Shown: positions 10,225-23,400 of the stretch, piece after piece
How positions within the stretch are numbered: position 1 is the stretch's first letter
Layout of the letters: each line of letters starts with the position of its first letter
NCBI RefSeq assembly: GCF_964204645.1
Contig: NC_134025.1
Span: 26,752,001-26,816,000, forward strand
Direction: 5' to 3'
DNA: 64,000 bases
Source of the DNA: Tubulanus polymorphus
Lineage: Eukaryota > Nemertea > Palaeonemertea > Tubulaniformes > Tubulanidae
Notes under the pieces: model-generated
Told to the model about the DNA's origin: nothing
The model's database searches: none
Seen by the model: only the letters and a program-made list of their open reading frames with translations
Translations under genes and position numbers: made by a program

Positions 10225-13200
10225 TTAAAACAAATGCAGATCATCTGAAACAACAATTATAAAATTATTTCATTAGAACCCGGTATAAGGAGCTGAAATT
10301 TTGTGGCTTGGGAGAAATATGAATGAATCAACACCTGGTGGAATAGGATGTCTGGGTAAATCCGTTTGGTAGCATACGATAGCTGCAGGTAGGGGTAGAG
10401 TTTGGCGAAGTTTTCCAACACAACAAGGATTCTTCTCTTCAATCATTTTCTGAAACCAATGTGGATTGATATAAATGCTATCAAGAATATCTATATGATG
10501 ATGACGATCAATTCAGATTAAATACATGGTACTTACCTTCACTTCTTGCTCATGAGTGAATTTAGGTGAGCACGGTTTATCAACAACACATGGTTCTGGT
10601 TCCTCTTCAAGAGACACGTCGCCGATGAATTCTGATGTGATGACTTCTCGGCTTGAAGCATTAAAATGAAATTCATTTGATCCATAGGAAGGAGAACGTA
10701 CCGCAGAAACATCCAGCTTCAGCAACAACATAAAAAACAATTCAACTTGTTAATATTTTCCCTCCTTAGTTACATCTGTAACAACATCATTTTTAGGAAA
10801 TACTCACTGATGTCAGATGGTCTTTATCACCACGTATTTTATCAATAGGGGTACTTGTTAGGTACTGAGTGTCTGGTTTATTCATCTTGGTTCGGCAAAT
10901 CTAAAAAGAGATATCGAAATAACTTCCTAAAGTTATGTATGTTTTTCATAGAAATGTTCGGAAAGAATGACACTTACATTGGGTGGAATTGGGATATTGG
11001 TCATATGTTTTATGGGACTTTCTGATTCTCGGATCTTTTTCAATTTTGGCTGTCCCTCTATGATGATAAAAGCCAAATAGAAACAATTAAAGATTGTTTT
11101 ATGTACCGACATCATGTTGTACCTTAATGCCCTTACCTATGTGTGAAAGGTCTGTTGTACGGATATAATCATTTATACACCTTGCCTCTCTCTCATCTAT
11201 GAAAGTAGAATTCTGTGGAACGACAATGGGGCCGACCATCTCATAAAAATCCATTTCTATAATTTCACAAATTTTTTGGAATTAAAATCATTCAGGAAAT
11301 AAGATTTTTTGTCTTTAGAAGAAACCTACTGTACCATTATTTGCTGCTGTATCTCTGCGAAACTTTTCAATACTTCCATTTTTGGCCTCAGTTATTGTTG
11401 AAGAATCAACTAATGCCCATGTGTAAGAGTTAGAAGCATCAGTTCTCATAAATGTTTCGGAGACATCTGTACCTACAAAACATCGGGGCCAGAAATACTA
11501 TAAACTAAAAGATACAGAATAATTGATGCTGAAAGAATTAGAGACATACTTGGAAGATTTGATTGAGTTTCAACAGTATCTCCACCACTGTTCATACAAT
11601 CAACTGTACTCCATCCATCCGAACTGCAGGTGTTAGTCTGGAAGAAAGATTGATTTGATCCAGAACTCTGTAAGAAATTGCATTTCAACCATTTCCATTA
11701 ATCACATACCTGTATAGGCGTCGCTATAGTTATGTATTGAGGCTTTGGGGTTGTTGTAAATAATTTTGCCATATTCGGTCCAGTGCAAGCTCTACGCAAT
11801 GGGCTGCCTGCCCTAGTTACTGTGACAATATTCTTGGCATTTATTTCTGAAAAAATTCACAATGAATCTTTCAATTTTTTTCGCGTTTCCCTGATCTGGT
11901 CAAAGTAACATTAACTCATTACCAGCAGGAACTTGCTGAAATTTGCAGGAACAGTGATGTATTGATTCACAGTTGTCTTCAACAATCAATGCAGGAAATT
12001 GAGATGGACTGACAACCTCAACTTCTCCATCTTTAGGCATTTCTTTTTCAATATAAAAACCTTCTCTAGAAGGAGGCGGAGGAGGTGGACAGATTGGTGA
12101 AGTACACTTCTCTTTTTCCTAAAATGTTTTTTTGTATGTTAAGATGCATATTTTGAATACCAGTACACCTATATGAATACACCTATATACACCTCGAAAT
12201 GAATATACGAAATACAAAACATTGATCAAGCAAGAGATAAAATTAAGTCATCTACCTGATTTGATCTAATAGAGGTTATCTTAATGCATGGTTCCATATC
12301 TTTAGCTTGACCACCACATCTGCTAAATCTCCTGTGAAATAATGTTATCAGAAATACATTAAACTCTACACTAAATCTACTTCAGTTGTATTCTATTTAA
12401 TATATTACATAGTGAGGTAAATCCATTTACCGGGCTTTAGGAATAGATTTGTTGTTAGTTTTTCTTTCAACAGTCATTTCATTTATCTGGAACAACTGAA
12501 CTGAATCATCACCACCATTCTCTGTAAGTAAAATCCCTAAATAGTGTTAGTTTGTAAACCACAAATTATATGAGTGGCGTGGATAAAATAAATCACTTCC
12601 GCTGGATAGAAAATTCAAAAGTCGCATTCAAACTCGACAAATCGCCATATTTATGTCGACATGAATATGTCGACATATCGTGATGTTTTCACGACAAATT
12701 CGCTTTTTCGCCCATTTTCCACGGGATAAGCCGTCATTTGAAGACACGTCGAAATGTAAGATGAGGACGCCAGTGATATGACAACTGAGTTTCAAGTCGT
12801 CCTGAATATGTCGACTTGTCGCGAGGAAAATGGTCGTGAAAACGAAGTATGTCGTCAAAACGTCACGATATGTCGACATATTCATGTCAACTTGACGCGA
12901 TATATCGACATAAATATGGCGACCTGTCGAGTTGGAACGCGACAACTCGAGGCCCTTTATCGCTTCCGTAGAAAATAGTAATAAATAAATATAGGCCTAG
13001 CTAGCCTAACCCTTTTATACCTCCACTTGATAAATGCTGGTCTGATTTGGACGACTGTTTGAAAGTTGAACCGACGTGTAATTTTCCATCGATTGATGGA
13101 GTTCCATAACCTGAACCTCGGCAAAAATGTACCGCTGCAGTTGTTGGCAGTAAAGTTAATCTGAAATATAAACATGATATTTATCTAGTTGAGTAAGAGA

Positions 13201-13632
13201 GTGATGGCTCGTCGGTATGATTCAATTCAGAAATAATTCAAATAGGCCTAGGCCTTAGTCTAAGTTAATACTTTAGTTACTTTTTTGGTTCCTTTGGAAG
13301 ATTTTCAGATTGCTTGACATTGTCTCCTCCACTGCTATCACTACTAAATACGTCCTTGTCTTTTCTGCCGAGGACTATCTGGTCAAATTGGCTATTACTG
13401 GTATTTGTTCGATTTTTATGATGTCCTCCTCGATAACAAAGCTGCTGTTGTTGAACTTAAAAAAAGAAGTCCACCCACCATGCAACAAATCAGGACAGGG
13501 GCTGTTGACATCCACACAACTAACAACGGACTTAGGGCGAGTAGAAAAAGATGATGAATACAGAAATTATAGCCACAAAAACATGACGATGATTAACGAT
13601 GAAATATTCAACTCACTTTTGGCGGATTTCAT
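10225..13632 (-). CDS. Uncharacterised 564-aa Ser/Thr/Cys-rich protein (15 exons)
   Basis: Exons, 5' to 3' on the minus strand: 13617-13632, 13281-13455, 13021-13160, 12431-12521, 12256-12331, 11923-12118, 11710-11846, 11550-11667, 11335-11472, 11137-11256, 10978-11057, 10808-10900, 10537-10716, 10335-10449 and 10225-10244. Every junction has GT..AG borders, and the sum is 1695 nt with one terminal stop. I do not recognise the family. No signal peptide, membrane segment or catalytic motif is seen. The protein has a Gln tract near the start, a proline run (CPPPPPP) near residue 175, scattered cysteines, and many SP/TP sites (GSPLRR, SESPIKH, STPIDK, RSPSYG, CSPKF, TTPKPQ) that would suit proline-directed kinases. 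It appears largely disordered. The first exon is only 16 coding nt, so the start is the weakest part; the last exon is also short (20 nt). Confidence 0.8.
12621..12943. mobile_element. Foldback/MITE element in intron 3 of the uncharacterised gene
   Basis: Left arm 12621-12662 and right arm 12902-12943 match as inverted repeats over about 42 bp, and similarity continues inward. Both arms carry nested palindromes built on ATGTCGACAT. The interior has further partial inverted matches (GTCATTTGAAGACACG region). No ORF of note is present. It lies wholly in the 12522-13020 intron, so it is tolerated by the host gene. Confidence 0.7.
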
Positions 13633-14241
13633 ATCTGGTAGCTGATTGTTGACAGATAGTGTATATACGTTCATGCTCGACGCGGTTGACTGCGTCACGC
13701 GGTTCCGTTCAATAATATAAACAGACGACACGTGGGCCATCAGAGGAAATGACGTAATCTGGGGATCACCCCCTCGCTTGCCATCTCAAATTTGCCGCAA
13801 TAAATCAAAGCAACAAGTTTACAACACAGGAGGTTTGTTCTTGATTTGGTTACTCCAAGGTTTTTTTTCGATCTGGAAATTGGAATGGGAAATTGGAAGG
13901 GTAGATTTGGCAATGCGAGGGCCGGGTTCTTATCTGGTGGCCCCGCTCTAACAACAGAAAATCAGTGCAAAAAGAGGGCAAAAAGAGGCTTTTCTGGGCC
14001 CATTTGTGGATTCATTTTTCGTTTCTTAATAATTTTCTTATGCAAAATCATTTTTCCAGACTTGCGGGCACATTCGGCCCACTCGGTCAACACCCCGAAA
14101 TCCACTCTTATTGGCCAATTCCATCATCGTTGTATCACTTAATTAACTCTTGGATTTGAGAACGAATGGTTATCCTTTTTCGCGTTTAAGTTAATGACGC
14201 CTATCAGACATTTGCATTCAATCTTTTTCACTCTACCATAG
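13633..14241. other. Upstream region of the uncharacterised gene
   Basis: This contains the presumed promoter of the minus-strand 564-aa gene, including a CRE-like TGACGTAA near 13750. It is followed by a moderately GC-richer stretch with open frames on the plus strand (about 13850-14160) that show no recognisable domain or splice pattern. I see no supported gene. Confidence 0.4.
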
Positions 14242-14426
14242 ATGTACAGATACTTCAATTCACCAAATCAGCATGTTCCTGGTACACCCGCAATTCGGCC
14301 ATTGTTGACAACATCATCGCCAGATGCCACAGTACCAATTTGCCGACTCGAACCGTCCCCCAAGAGTCCGTTTTATTCGTGGCTGGATACACCACCGACA
14401 CACCGAAGTACGATGCAATGGGAGAA
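14242..14426 (+). CDS. Possible first coding exon of a small unknown gene
   Basis: An ATG-started open stretch of 61 codons looks protein-like (Pro/Thr/Ser-rich, with phrases such as SPKSPFYSWLDTPP) and ends at a possible donor, GAA/GTGATT. A candidate acceptor (GCTGTCAG) lies about 110 nt downstream and would add a dozen codons before a stop. It would run divergently from the 564-aa gene. There is no family match, and it could be chance. Confidence 0.25.
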
Positions 14427-14639
14427 GTGATTTCTGCAGTGTAGATTTCTGCGTGTTTAGAGCTATTATAATAATTCGGGTCGGATTCATAATTGTTATT
14501 ACAGGTGTATATCGTGTTTCGCTGTCAGAAATGGCTCCTATCATATTTGGCAATAATTGTAGAGCCAATTATCGGCAAAATCCACATGGTAGGGTAATTT
14601 TACTGATTTTACTTTGGTATTAATTAGAGTTAAACCGCG

Positions 14640-17464
14640 TTGTCTGTTTAAGACGAAACTCTTTTTATTACTATGATTTTCAGCTAACATATATCAATCA
14701 AGCTTTGGATACGAAACCCGTTTAATACGACATTTTCCCTTTTGCCAACAAGATTCGTATTAATGGGGTTCAACTGTCATGATTTTGATTATCCATTTGT
14801 GGCTTAGTCCTAGATATTTCCACTCATGCTCACAAGTTGTAATAAAACGGCTCGCTGTGTCCCCAGAGGTCTCAAAAAACAGGTCTAATCAAATCAGTGC
14901 AGAAACGCTACATTTACTTCGTTGAGGGAAATACCATCGCTAAGTAGTCATCGCTACGGGGAATTTAGATAAAACCGTCGCGTGTTACAAGTCGCCACTG
15001 ACGAACGAAAAACAGGACGGTTGAAATCTATACCATAACTACATAGAGGCTTATTGAATTACAGAAACTAACGAACAAGAAGTACCGTCAACGCCGGATA
15101 ACCTCAGAGCAGGGACGGACGCACGCAACAGCGCTCACAGCCAGTTCGCTTACCGTAAAGGTGTCCAGATGCGACGTTGCTCGAGCATCAGTATAAAACC
15201 GGAAACACGAACGGCGATGAAAGAAATAGATCTTTTCGATGGCTCTGAGATCTTTGATAAAAAGGTCACGAGAAAATGACCTTCGAGCAGCATATCCACG
15301 GCGTCGGGAAATTCACGGTGAAATGTTAATGTTTCCCGAATGTTTCTTTCCAAAGAAGTTATCATTAATTGTTGCTTTCGTATTTTCAAACGATTCGATG
15401 TTCTGAGGGAATATAGCGATATTTTTTTTTCAACTCCGATTCATCAATTAGGAGAATAAAATGAATTCTTGATTTTGCATATGTAATTCAGGCATTTATT
15501 TCAGTCATTACATGAATTCGAAACCAATACAGTCGAACAAAAAACTCTTCAATTTTAATACATCACTGATTTAGACAAAACAGATTTTTCTAGAGGTTGT
15601 TTGAATGGGTATAAAAGTTTCCATTACATTAAGCTCCGATTTAGACACGTTTAAGATCTCGATCCCTCTTTCTTTCTCTCTATAATATGTATATATATAT
15701 ATATATATATGTATATATGTTTAAACATTAACGAATATGAAATACCAATTTCAACATATGTAGACAAAAAGACAAAAATACACTATTGTTATATCTACTG
15801 TCTTCTGAAATAATTAAAACCTAATTTGCTTCCTGATAAGACGTGTTTAGGAATAGCAATATAGTATTAGGAACGAACAAAATCCATCTGCTAATCATTA
15901 AGCCCTATTCAAATTTACTACAAATCTTACTCAAGGATATCAAACCGGGTTATTGTGTTCTAAGAGGATCATACTTAATAGTTGCTTAATTATTTCACAT
16001 CATTTCAAAGTTTAGAAAAAATGTGTTTGATTTCGTTGCTTAGAGAATAGTTATCCTGAACGTTTATCAGTTTCGTCGATGAAAGATCAAGTTGTAATCA
16101 AATTAAGACTTCGTTTTGAATAGGCTTCATGATAAGATAGGCCTTTACCGAGTACCGTGCAGGTTAATTAGACTGTCGTCATTGATGATATTTCAAATGT
16201 GGTTTTCGTATTTTTCGTAAGGTTTAATGATACATCTATCCACTATCTGCTGGAGATAAACATCTTTAACATAAAGAATACATCGTATGTAATGTATATA
16301 ATATTTTCTGAATATCTTTTTTGTTAGAATATATATACCCATACGTTCTACAACAGGCCAAATAAAAACTCAAATAAACTCACATTTATAGATTTCATAG
16401 ATGAATATTTACAAACATTTCCTAGGAACTCGATTCCATACCCTCGGGAAATAGCAACCGTTTCAGTAGAATTCTGTTTTACATTACCGCTGATATAAGA
16501 TATTCTTTAAATATCTGGAAACGATAGTTTCAATCGTAGCTCAAAAACACCGGGGAGGGGATAAAAAAGCATTAAGCATTCTTGAGCTCTACTACAGCCA
16601 TCCTCCTTACAAAAAGTTCATCGATACATAAAGAAATATATTTGCGTTGTTTCTCGGTAAAAATATCTCAAAATAGAATGATGTTCTGCTCTGACCAGGG
16701 TATCCCGCCGAGACCGATCAAGATGGGATTTTGGACACGACGACGTTCGAGTCTTTACACCATTTGTGTTCGATGTTGTTTCTTGGTATCTTTTCTTGCA
16801 TTTTTACGTGGAGTGCTGGGACACCCTGCATCATTTTCAAATACACGTGTACTAGATAGTTCAATCTGCTGTACGATCATTCTGCTCTATAATCCACACT
16901 ACTTTGGCGGCGGACGTAATACGGAAGACTCGGCCCCATTGCTTTCTGTTCTGCCGAACCTGAAGTTAAATTTAGAATATTCATACACACGATGTTCTTC
17001 AAGGTTTCTTTGTAGAACAAAAAAAGAAAGAAATCAAGTGCGTAACATAATCGTGAATTAACATTACTAGAAAGAAGCATAGTTCTAAAATAAAGGACGA
17101 AACAATATGGTAACTAAGATGCGAACAAGCAGATGGCTATTTCACTAAGCATGTCAGCAAAAATCAAACATATTTATTTATACATGATGAAATTCATGGT
17201 CAACGAATAAAAAATAATCTACTCAACTAAAGCGAATTTTCCCTTTTCATTTTTTCCATGACTGTTTAAGAAAAACGAAACATAAAACAATGGTGCATGT
17301 ACAATAAATACGTACAAAAGGACGACTAAAATAAAAACAAAATAACAATAAATACTTACTATTTACAGCATAATGTATCTATTAATATTACAGTCTTGGC
17401 TTAAATACTATCGTTTTAATAAGACAACAGGAAAAGCATTCTCCCATCTTAGCAAAAACAGCTT
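14640..17464. other. Non-coding stretch with a TA microsatellite
   Basis: No convincing exon is found. A (TA)n microsatellite occupies about 15689-15719. Several AATAAA/ATTAAA-like sites occur. The right part, close to the end of the stum gene, is probably its 3' UTR or downstream DNA. One plus-strand ORF at 16723-17061 is listed separately. Confidence 0.4.
16723..17061 (+). CDS. Doubtful 112-aa ORF with signal-peptide-like start
   Basis: The ORF begins MGFWTRRRSSLYTICVRCCF, followed by a hydrophobic stretch, so it mimics a signal peptide. It has scattered cysteines and no recognisable domain, and it is antisense to the likely 3' part of the stum transcript. A 159-codon open frame surrounds it. 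No splice evidence or family match supports it; it is listed only because it is unusually long for this AT-rich DNA. Confidence 0.15.
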   Translation: MGFWTRRRSSLYTICVRCCFLVSFLAFLRGVLGHPASFSNTRVLDSSICCTIILLYNPHYFGGGRNTEDSAPLLSVLPNLKLNLEYSYTRCSSRFLCRTKKERNQVRNIIVN

Positions 17465-20400
17465 TTAACTGTACAGGCATTTTATTTTCAGTCGCTTATA
17501 CTTACGGCTTAGTTCTATGAAGGTTCTACCCCAAAGTATACTCCATATCCAACCGACTATTACACAAAATGTTATCATTTGTAAAAATCCAGCTAAAAGA
17601 TTCAAACCGAAAGCTCTCCACTTCGATTGTATGCGAGAAGATCCACAGCAGAACACGGAAAACGATGATATAATAGTCCCTAGAAATATACAAGGATAAA
17701 CCGAATAGTTAATCATATTTCGCTAGTTCCGAATTGCGTTATTACTTTGTATCGGTCCGTGTATTGGTTTACACCTATCGGGAGTTTTCAGCTCTGGAGA
17801 CAGAAATTATGCAGTAAGTTAGAAACTACCCACGGGTAATGTATCTTTACGGTAATACGAGCGCAGAAGTCTGTTCACTTGTTTTTAGCCGTAAATTCAT
17901 TATCGTCATTGACACTCTCTTCACGTTTGTATAATGCCCCAATGTAAATAACGACAGGCTTTATTGGGTGGTCAATCTACGCGCAAGATACATTAATCCC
18001 AAAAACAAATTGAATCAGATGTTTAAATTCTACGTCTCGTAAATAAGTGATCGCGTACACCAAATGTTTTCCCGATGACCCGCACCAGTGATATCTGAAG
18101 ACACGGATGCACCAAGAATGCTACCTTGATCGGAAAGAAGGCCTTACAGGTTTATGAGCCGTAGGATAAAAATGTGTCCTTTCATTTCGACGCGATGATC
18201 ACGACACTACCGTGACGTCTGCGCGCGACAATCAGATGAATAAGCAATACTAGACGAGACGCCTGGTGCGGTTATAACCGAAAAAAAGTTAGCGGATGAG
18301 GTGATAAGACGTGACTAGCAACTAAAACGACCTTAGTAAAACGTGTCGCTGAAAGTAAATGAGTGCGACAGAATCAGCTCTTCGAATCATCATCATTTGA
18401 CGAGTATAAATAAGCAATGGCATTAAAACTGACCACATAAATCGCTCAGCTCAATGAATCTATAGATCATTTTTCATTGATAAGACAAAACCGTATGGGT
18501 TTGATTAGATCTTATCCTAGATTTTTTCGTAACCATGGTGACCGACTAAGATGGGTACGGAAATGGTAATAAAACTTCATCATCATCGTACAGAATTCAG
18601 AGTGAATCGTAGTGAGTTTAAACGCGACATGGAAACAATGATAAATCGTCAGACACGTACGTCAATGGCTATCCACACTTTCAACAGTGTTAAATCCTCG
18701 AAACATTCCATTTTACACTCTTCATCATTGTTGAATTTGTAACATCGGCGCATCTCAGATTGTTATTGCCTGTATTTTAACAGCGACATGATGTTCAGTA
18801 TTATATGAATAAAATATTCACGAACAGGACCTAACAAAAAGTGAAACACGTCTCCACGAAACGATCTGGACCATTTTGCTTGTATAATTAAGACTTATCG
18901 TGTCTGACTGAATGATAAAATAGGGATTGTAGCAGTTAAGGCACTTTGTGTCTGGCAACTGGTGTTGGCCATTTGGGAAATCAAGTCAAGATTTCTCGGC
19001 ATTAATGGCCGCATTTTCATCGTATTGTATGATATATAGATCCATATAAAGACGTGGGAATTGGGGTACAAAAACAAATTAATCGGGAGTGAAAAACCTT
19101 CATTACGCACGAACCATTCGTGTATTGGGATAGACCAGGACATAATGAGATATCGGGCCAAATTATTCGGTACTGTAAAATAGGTCCTTGCATTAGGGAA
19201 CGAATTCAAACATACCTTCCAGCCAGTCTCGGAAAGTGACAGATTCACTGCGTTTGTGGTGCATTCACGAACGCAGATTTCCTGACGTAACTCATTGAAT
19301 AAACTAATAAACTAATAATACTAGAAAATCATTTAAGGTATTCGTTGCGAATTTAAAGTCCTTTCCAAATCTCAGAGGGAATGCTGATTTCACGACCGAT
19401 TATGGAATTAACGGTGATAATGTTAGTTAGTTGTTTACTTCAACTTTGCGGATTAATCTGATATATTGACAGCTAATATTCAAAACAGTTTTCTTCCTCG
19501 AAACCAGTTGAGCATCGATGACTCAACATCATTCGGGATTTTTTAGTATTTAGCGCCATTACGATGTGAAAATGCTGGTAATCCCTTGGTGTTATCATGA
19601 AACTGGCTGTGCCTTTTTCTACAGTTGCAACGTTTATTACCATCGCTTGGGAGATCTGGCCGACAAAGATGCATAAATTGACTACGAATCAAGAACGCTT
19701 GATACATAGACATTTCTGCAGTAATGAAAGATAAATCCCATTGCATTAGATCCGGGATTCCCTGGTCTTCAAAATACTGTGACAACCTGGAAGAATGTGA
19801 TGTACATCAGGGTATCAGTTTGATCGGTCGATTAGGGGGTCATTTCTCGGACAAAGTAACTATATATTTCTGACTGAAGTATTGGTTAGAGTGTCTGATC
19901 ATAACCCAAGAACACAAACGGGTAGTAAAACAAACGCTTGATGAATAACATACAAAATTCGTTTGTTTCGTCCGCTGACGCACCGCCCGTTACCTTATCA
20001 ATAATTTATTCTATCGCACGGAGCAAACATCGTTAGCGGTCTTCATTCCAACTGGCATTCTCCCATCCAATCCACGACTTCAACCAAAATTAGAGAGATT
20101 ACTGAATACACACTTGTAGTGAAATGACATTAGGTACCTGTCATTTCGGGCATTTTTAACTTAATTACGTACACGATAACTCAATTAGTGCCTGTTCGTT
20201 TGGTTCTTCTCGTTGACGGTTGTGGAGAAGCCGGGCGCACTCCGACTTTCACTTGAAAAGGAATAGTTCTGATTGAAAAATGGCTCTCCTTGGCTTTCTC
20301 TGTTTGATGTACGGAGAAAAAATGATCTTGATTGAAATACAATTCTCTCACCGGTAATGCGATATGTTTTCACAGAATAACAACGAAGTAAACATTGCAT

Positions 20401-23400
20401 TCGCAGGTAGAAAATATGTGTCATTCATTTATCACTGCTTATCGGTACTGATAAGGACAAGTTGGATTATTGTTGATCGATTTCTAATTAATCTTATAGA
20501 TTTGCCAATAGATCGGTCCCCGTGATATTAAATGGAGCGAACGGATTCTCGTGGAATAAATGTATTAATAGCCGCGGTGTACGCGTATTGGTGTATATGT
20601 ATCTGTTAAAAAATGTGAGGCACTTGACTTCACGCGTTTTTCCATTTTCATCCAACTGTAATAACGTTCTAATATTTAGATTCTCTAAATCACACGTCAT
20701 CGAGTGTCACCTGAAGAACCGGTATACGTCTTTGCTGAAGGGGCGTTTTTCGCCGTTGATGACAAACATTTGATGCACGGTCATGCACTGTACATCCTTT
20801 CATTCGGATTAGATTCAAATCTAATTCCAAAAATCCTCCGCATCGATTTCTCTCGATAGAGTCTGTGAATATCATTTTACCGCAAATAAGAAACCATGTC
20901 CCTCGACACACACACACATATACGATTCTATGTTTAAATTACCTTCTTAATCGAAGGGTTAGTTTCAATAGTGATTCGTTAAAAAACGGTCTCGTACAAA
21001 CGGTAAAACTTTAACGGTACGAATTTAGTTTTTCAGGTAGTAATCACATAGTCAAAGCTTTCTTTCGTGTAAAGAATCTACTCGGATTCTAAGAATATTG
21101 ACCACTCAAATCGTCAGAAACTGTTTTAAAATGCGAATGCAGTAATAGATGGATACACGGAAACAACTTTTTGTTTCCTAATTGAACGAAAGTTTATACG
21201 AGGATATTACACATGTTGAGGAAATCCAGACAATGAACTTATCTTAACTTTTTGTACACGAACCCACAAGGATTTGACACATGCCGTCTCTAAGTCGCAG
21301 CAAAGAATCGAAAAATGCAAATAAATGCGTTACTTACACGGAAACCCTCGGTGAGTTCGTCAATTTAACGTTAACACGTTATTTGCGGTATATAATCACC
21401 CGAGGGTGGCGGAAAGAGCTGTTCACCGTCTCAGTAGTGCACGAAAGAGACAGTTTCTATTGATACTGATCTACCACATCTTAACGCCGTGTTTCTACCG
21501 GTGTTTTTCTCGTCGCAATTAGCGCGCGTAACGAAAAAGAGAAGGTGCCTTTTCTGACTGAAGGCCAGTGTAACTATCACGACATTGGTCAGAAGAAACT
21601 CTGCGTTTCACTCCTTCAAATTCGTCGAATTCATAGCAGCAGCAGCGAAGGTGGTAATTGTAGATTCCATGAGATGAAAATACATTCGAGTAAATTGCTG
21701 TGAGAAATATCAGGACACAACGAAACTGATGGATATCACTACTTTAAGATCGCGTGCAAGAAGGCCCCCCGAGAAAACGAAATGCTGTTATTACCCAGGC
21801 GTTCCTGCTTTCAGGCGGAAAGAGACTTCGATCTAAAAGTTTGTTTTTTTTATAGTAAACTGACCTAAAAGTTTACGAACAGAACTCGATAGATAATTTC
21901 TCACATTCACGACGACCAATATCATCGTTTTTAAGAGATCATCTTGAAATAATCATCGTCTAGGCTAAACGATAATCACAATACGTGAGGAGCCACTGTA
22001 AGAAAAATACATCACGTACACGGACCAATAAACGTTTGAGATATTCGGGAGAAGTTAGAATGACGACCGGCCGGTAATAAGACCTTTTTATCTGATAATT
22101 TCTCTCCCGAAGCGAACGATGTGTATCGACAATTTCATTACACAGAAAATATCAGAAAATCCGTCAAAATGAATCAACGAGCGATGACGTGTGCGAGGGG
22201 AAAAACGACTCGAAGCTACAGAAAGAGATTACCGTGACGTGATGTACTCGTTAGACAAACTTTTACCGCGGGCTTTTCATTGTTTCACTGTCTCATTTGG
22301 TGACATATAATTCCAAACTGCGCATCTAATATAACCTTTGTTATAATAAACACGTCCGAATTGTCCCGCAGGTCCTTTCCGACCGTAAACTGCACAGCTA
22401 TCATTTCCCCAAATCTTGCTCCGTACTTTGACGAGAAACCTATGTAGTTTTGCTAATATACATATACATACGCCAGATTGTCTCGGTAAATGTCACTCTC
22501 TTACTTTTCCGTATTCCATCCCATTGATTCACGTGGCATTAGGAGAACATGATCGTAGGAATATCTAATGAGACGAGAATGAGATTATTTTGTTGTGATA
22601 TTCAGTTTACATACGCGAAAAAAAGAATTAAAATGTTTAAATTCGAAATCCTGATTTTGACTATAATGTTTCATTCGCCGAATGAAATGCCAAGTAATCG
22701 TGGTTTTCGTGCCTTGATTGAACCTTGTCGATTGGATTGACTGAAAAGGCTGGCTGCTTGCTTTAAGCTCATTTTCTCGAACGGATCATTTATATCTGGC
22801 AACTAATTTACCGAAACAAGTTCTAAATCTAAACAGTATGAGATGATTAATCGATTCACACCAGAAATGACTTTATTCTCGGCACGCAAAATGAAATTTC
22901 CGAGTACAGAACAAGATTTCTAGCGAATCGAATGCTTCCGAGTTCGTAACGATGCAAACGATAATGCCAGATCTAACAGACTCTAAAATTCTACTAAAAA
23001 TTGTGATTCACATCGCACGATCGCTGAAAGGAAACTATTACAATCTATTTTTGTGGGATCATCATCCAGTGTCAGAGATATTCATGGATTGAGGATCGAA
23101 GTGATAATTGCTTGTAAACCAACCAGTGTAGCTGATATGATGGAATGTCTCGATACAATTTCTCGTATGACAAGCAAAAATTACTTCCATTTTGAAGACT
23201 GCCGATGGGATGAAGATGAATTACCCAAAACATTTCACACCTGTTCGAAAAATCTATGTTAGCTGTAGGCCTACTTGCGCCGGAATATTCATGTTTATAT
23301 CTATGTATATTCACAGTATGTATTTGTAAACATGTTACCTGCTTTGTGCAAACTGAAAAAGCAATTTATGCAATTTACCAGACTAAATAGTGTACCGACG

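Noticed and set aside
13310-13645. 111-codon plus-strand frame overlapping the first exons of the unknown gene
   Set aside because: It is antisense to two well-supported exons of the minus-strand gene and shows no domain.
18895-19248. 117-codon minus-strand frame in the stum intron
   Set aside because: In-frame with no recognised domain; the stum exons join perfectly without it, so it would need separate evidence.
20121-20147. Hairpin GAAATGACA...TGTCATTTC in the stum intron as a microRNA precursor
   Set aside because: The stem is only 9 bp, too short for a miRNA precursor.
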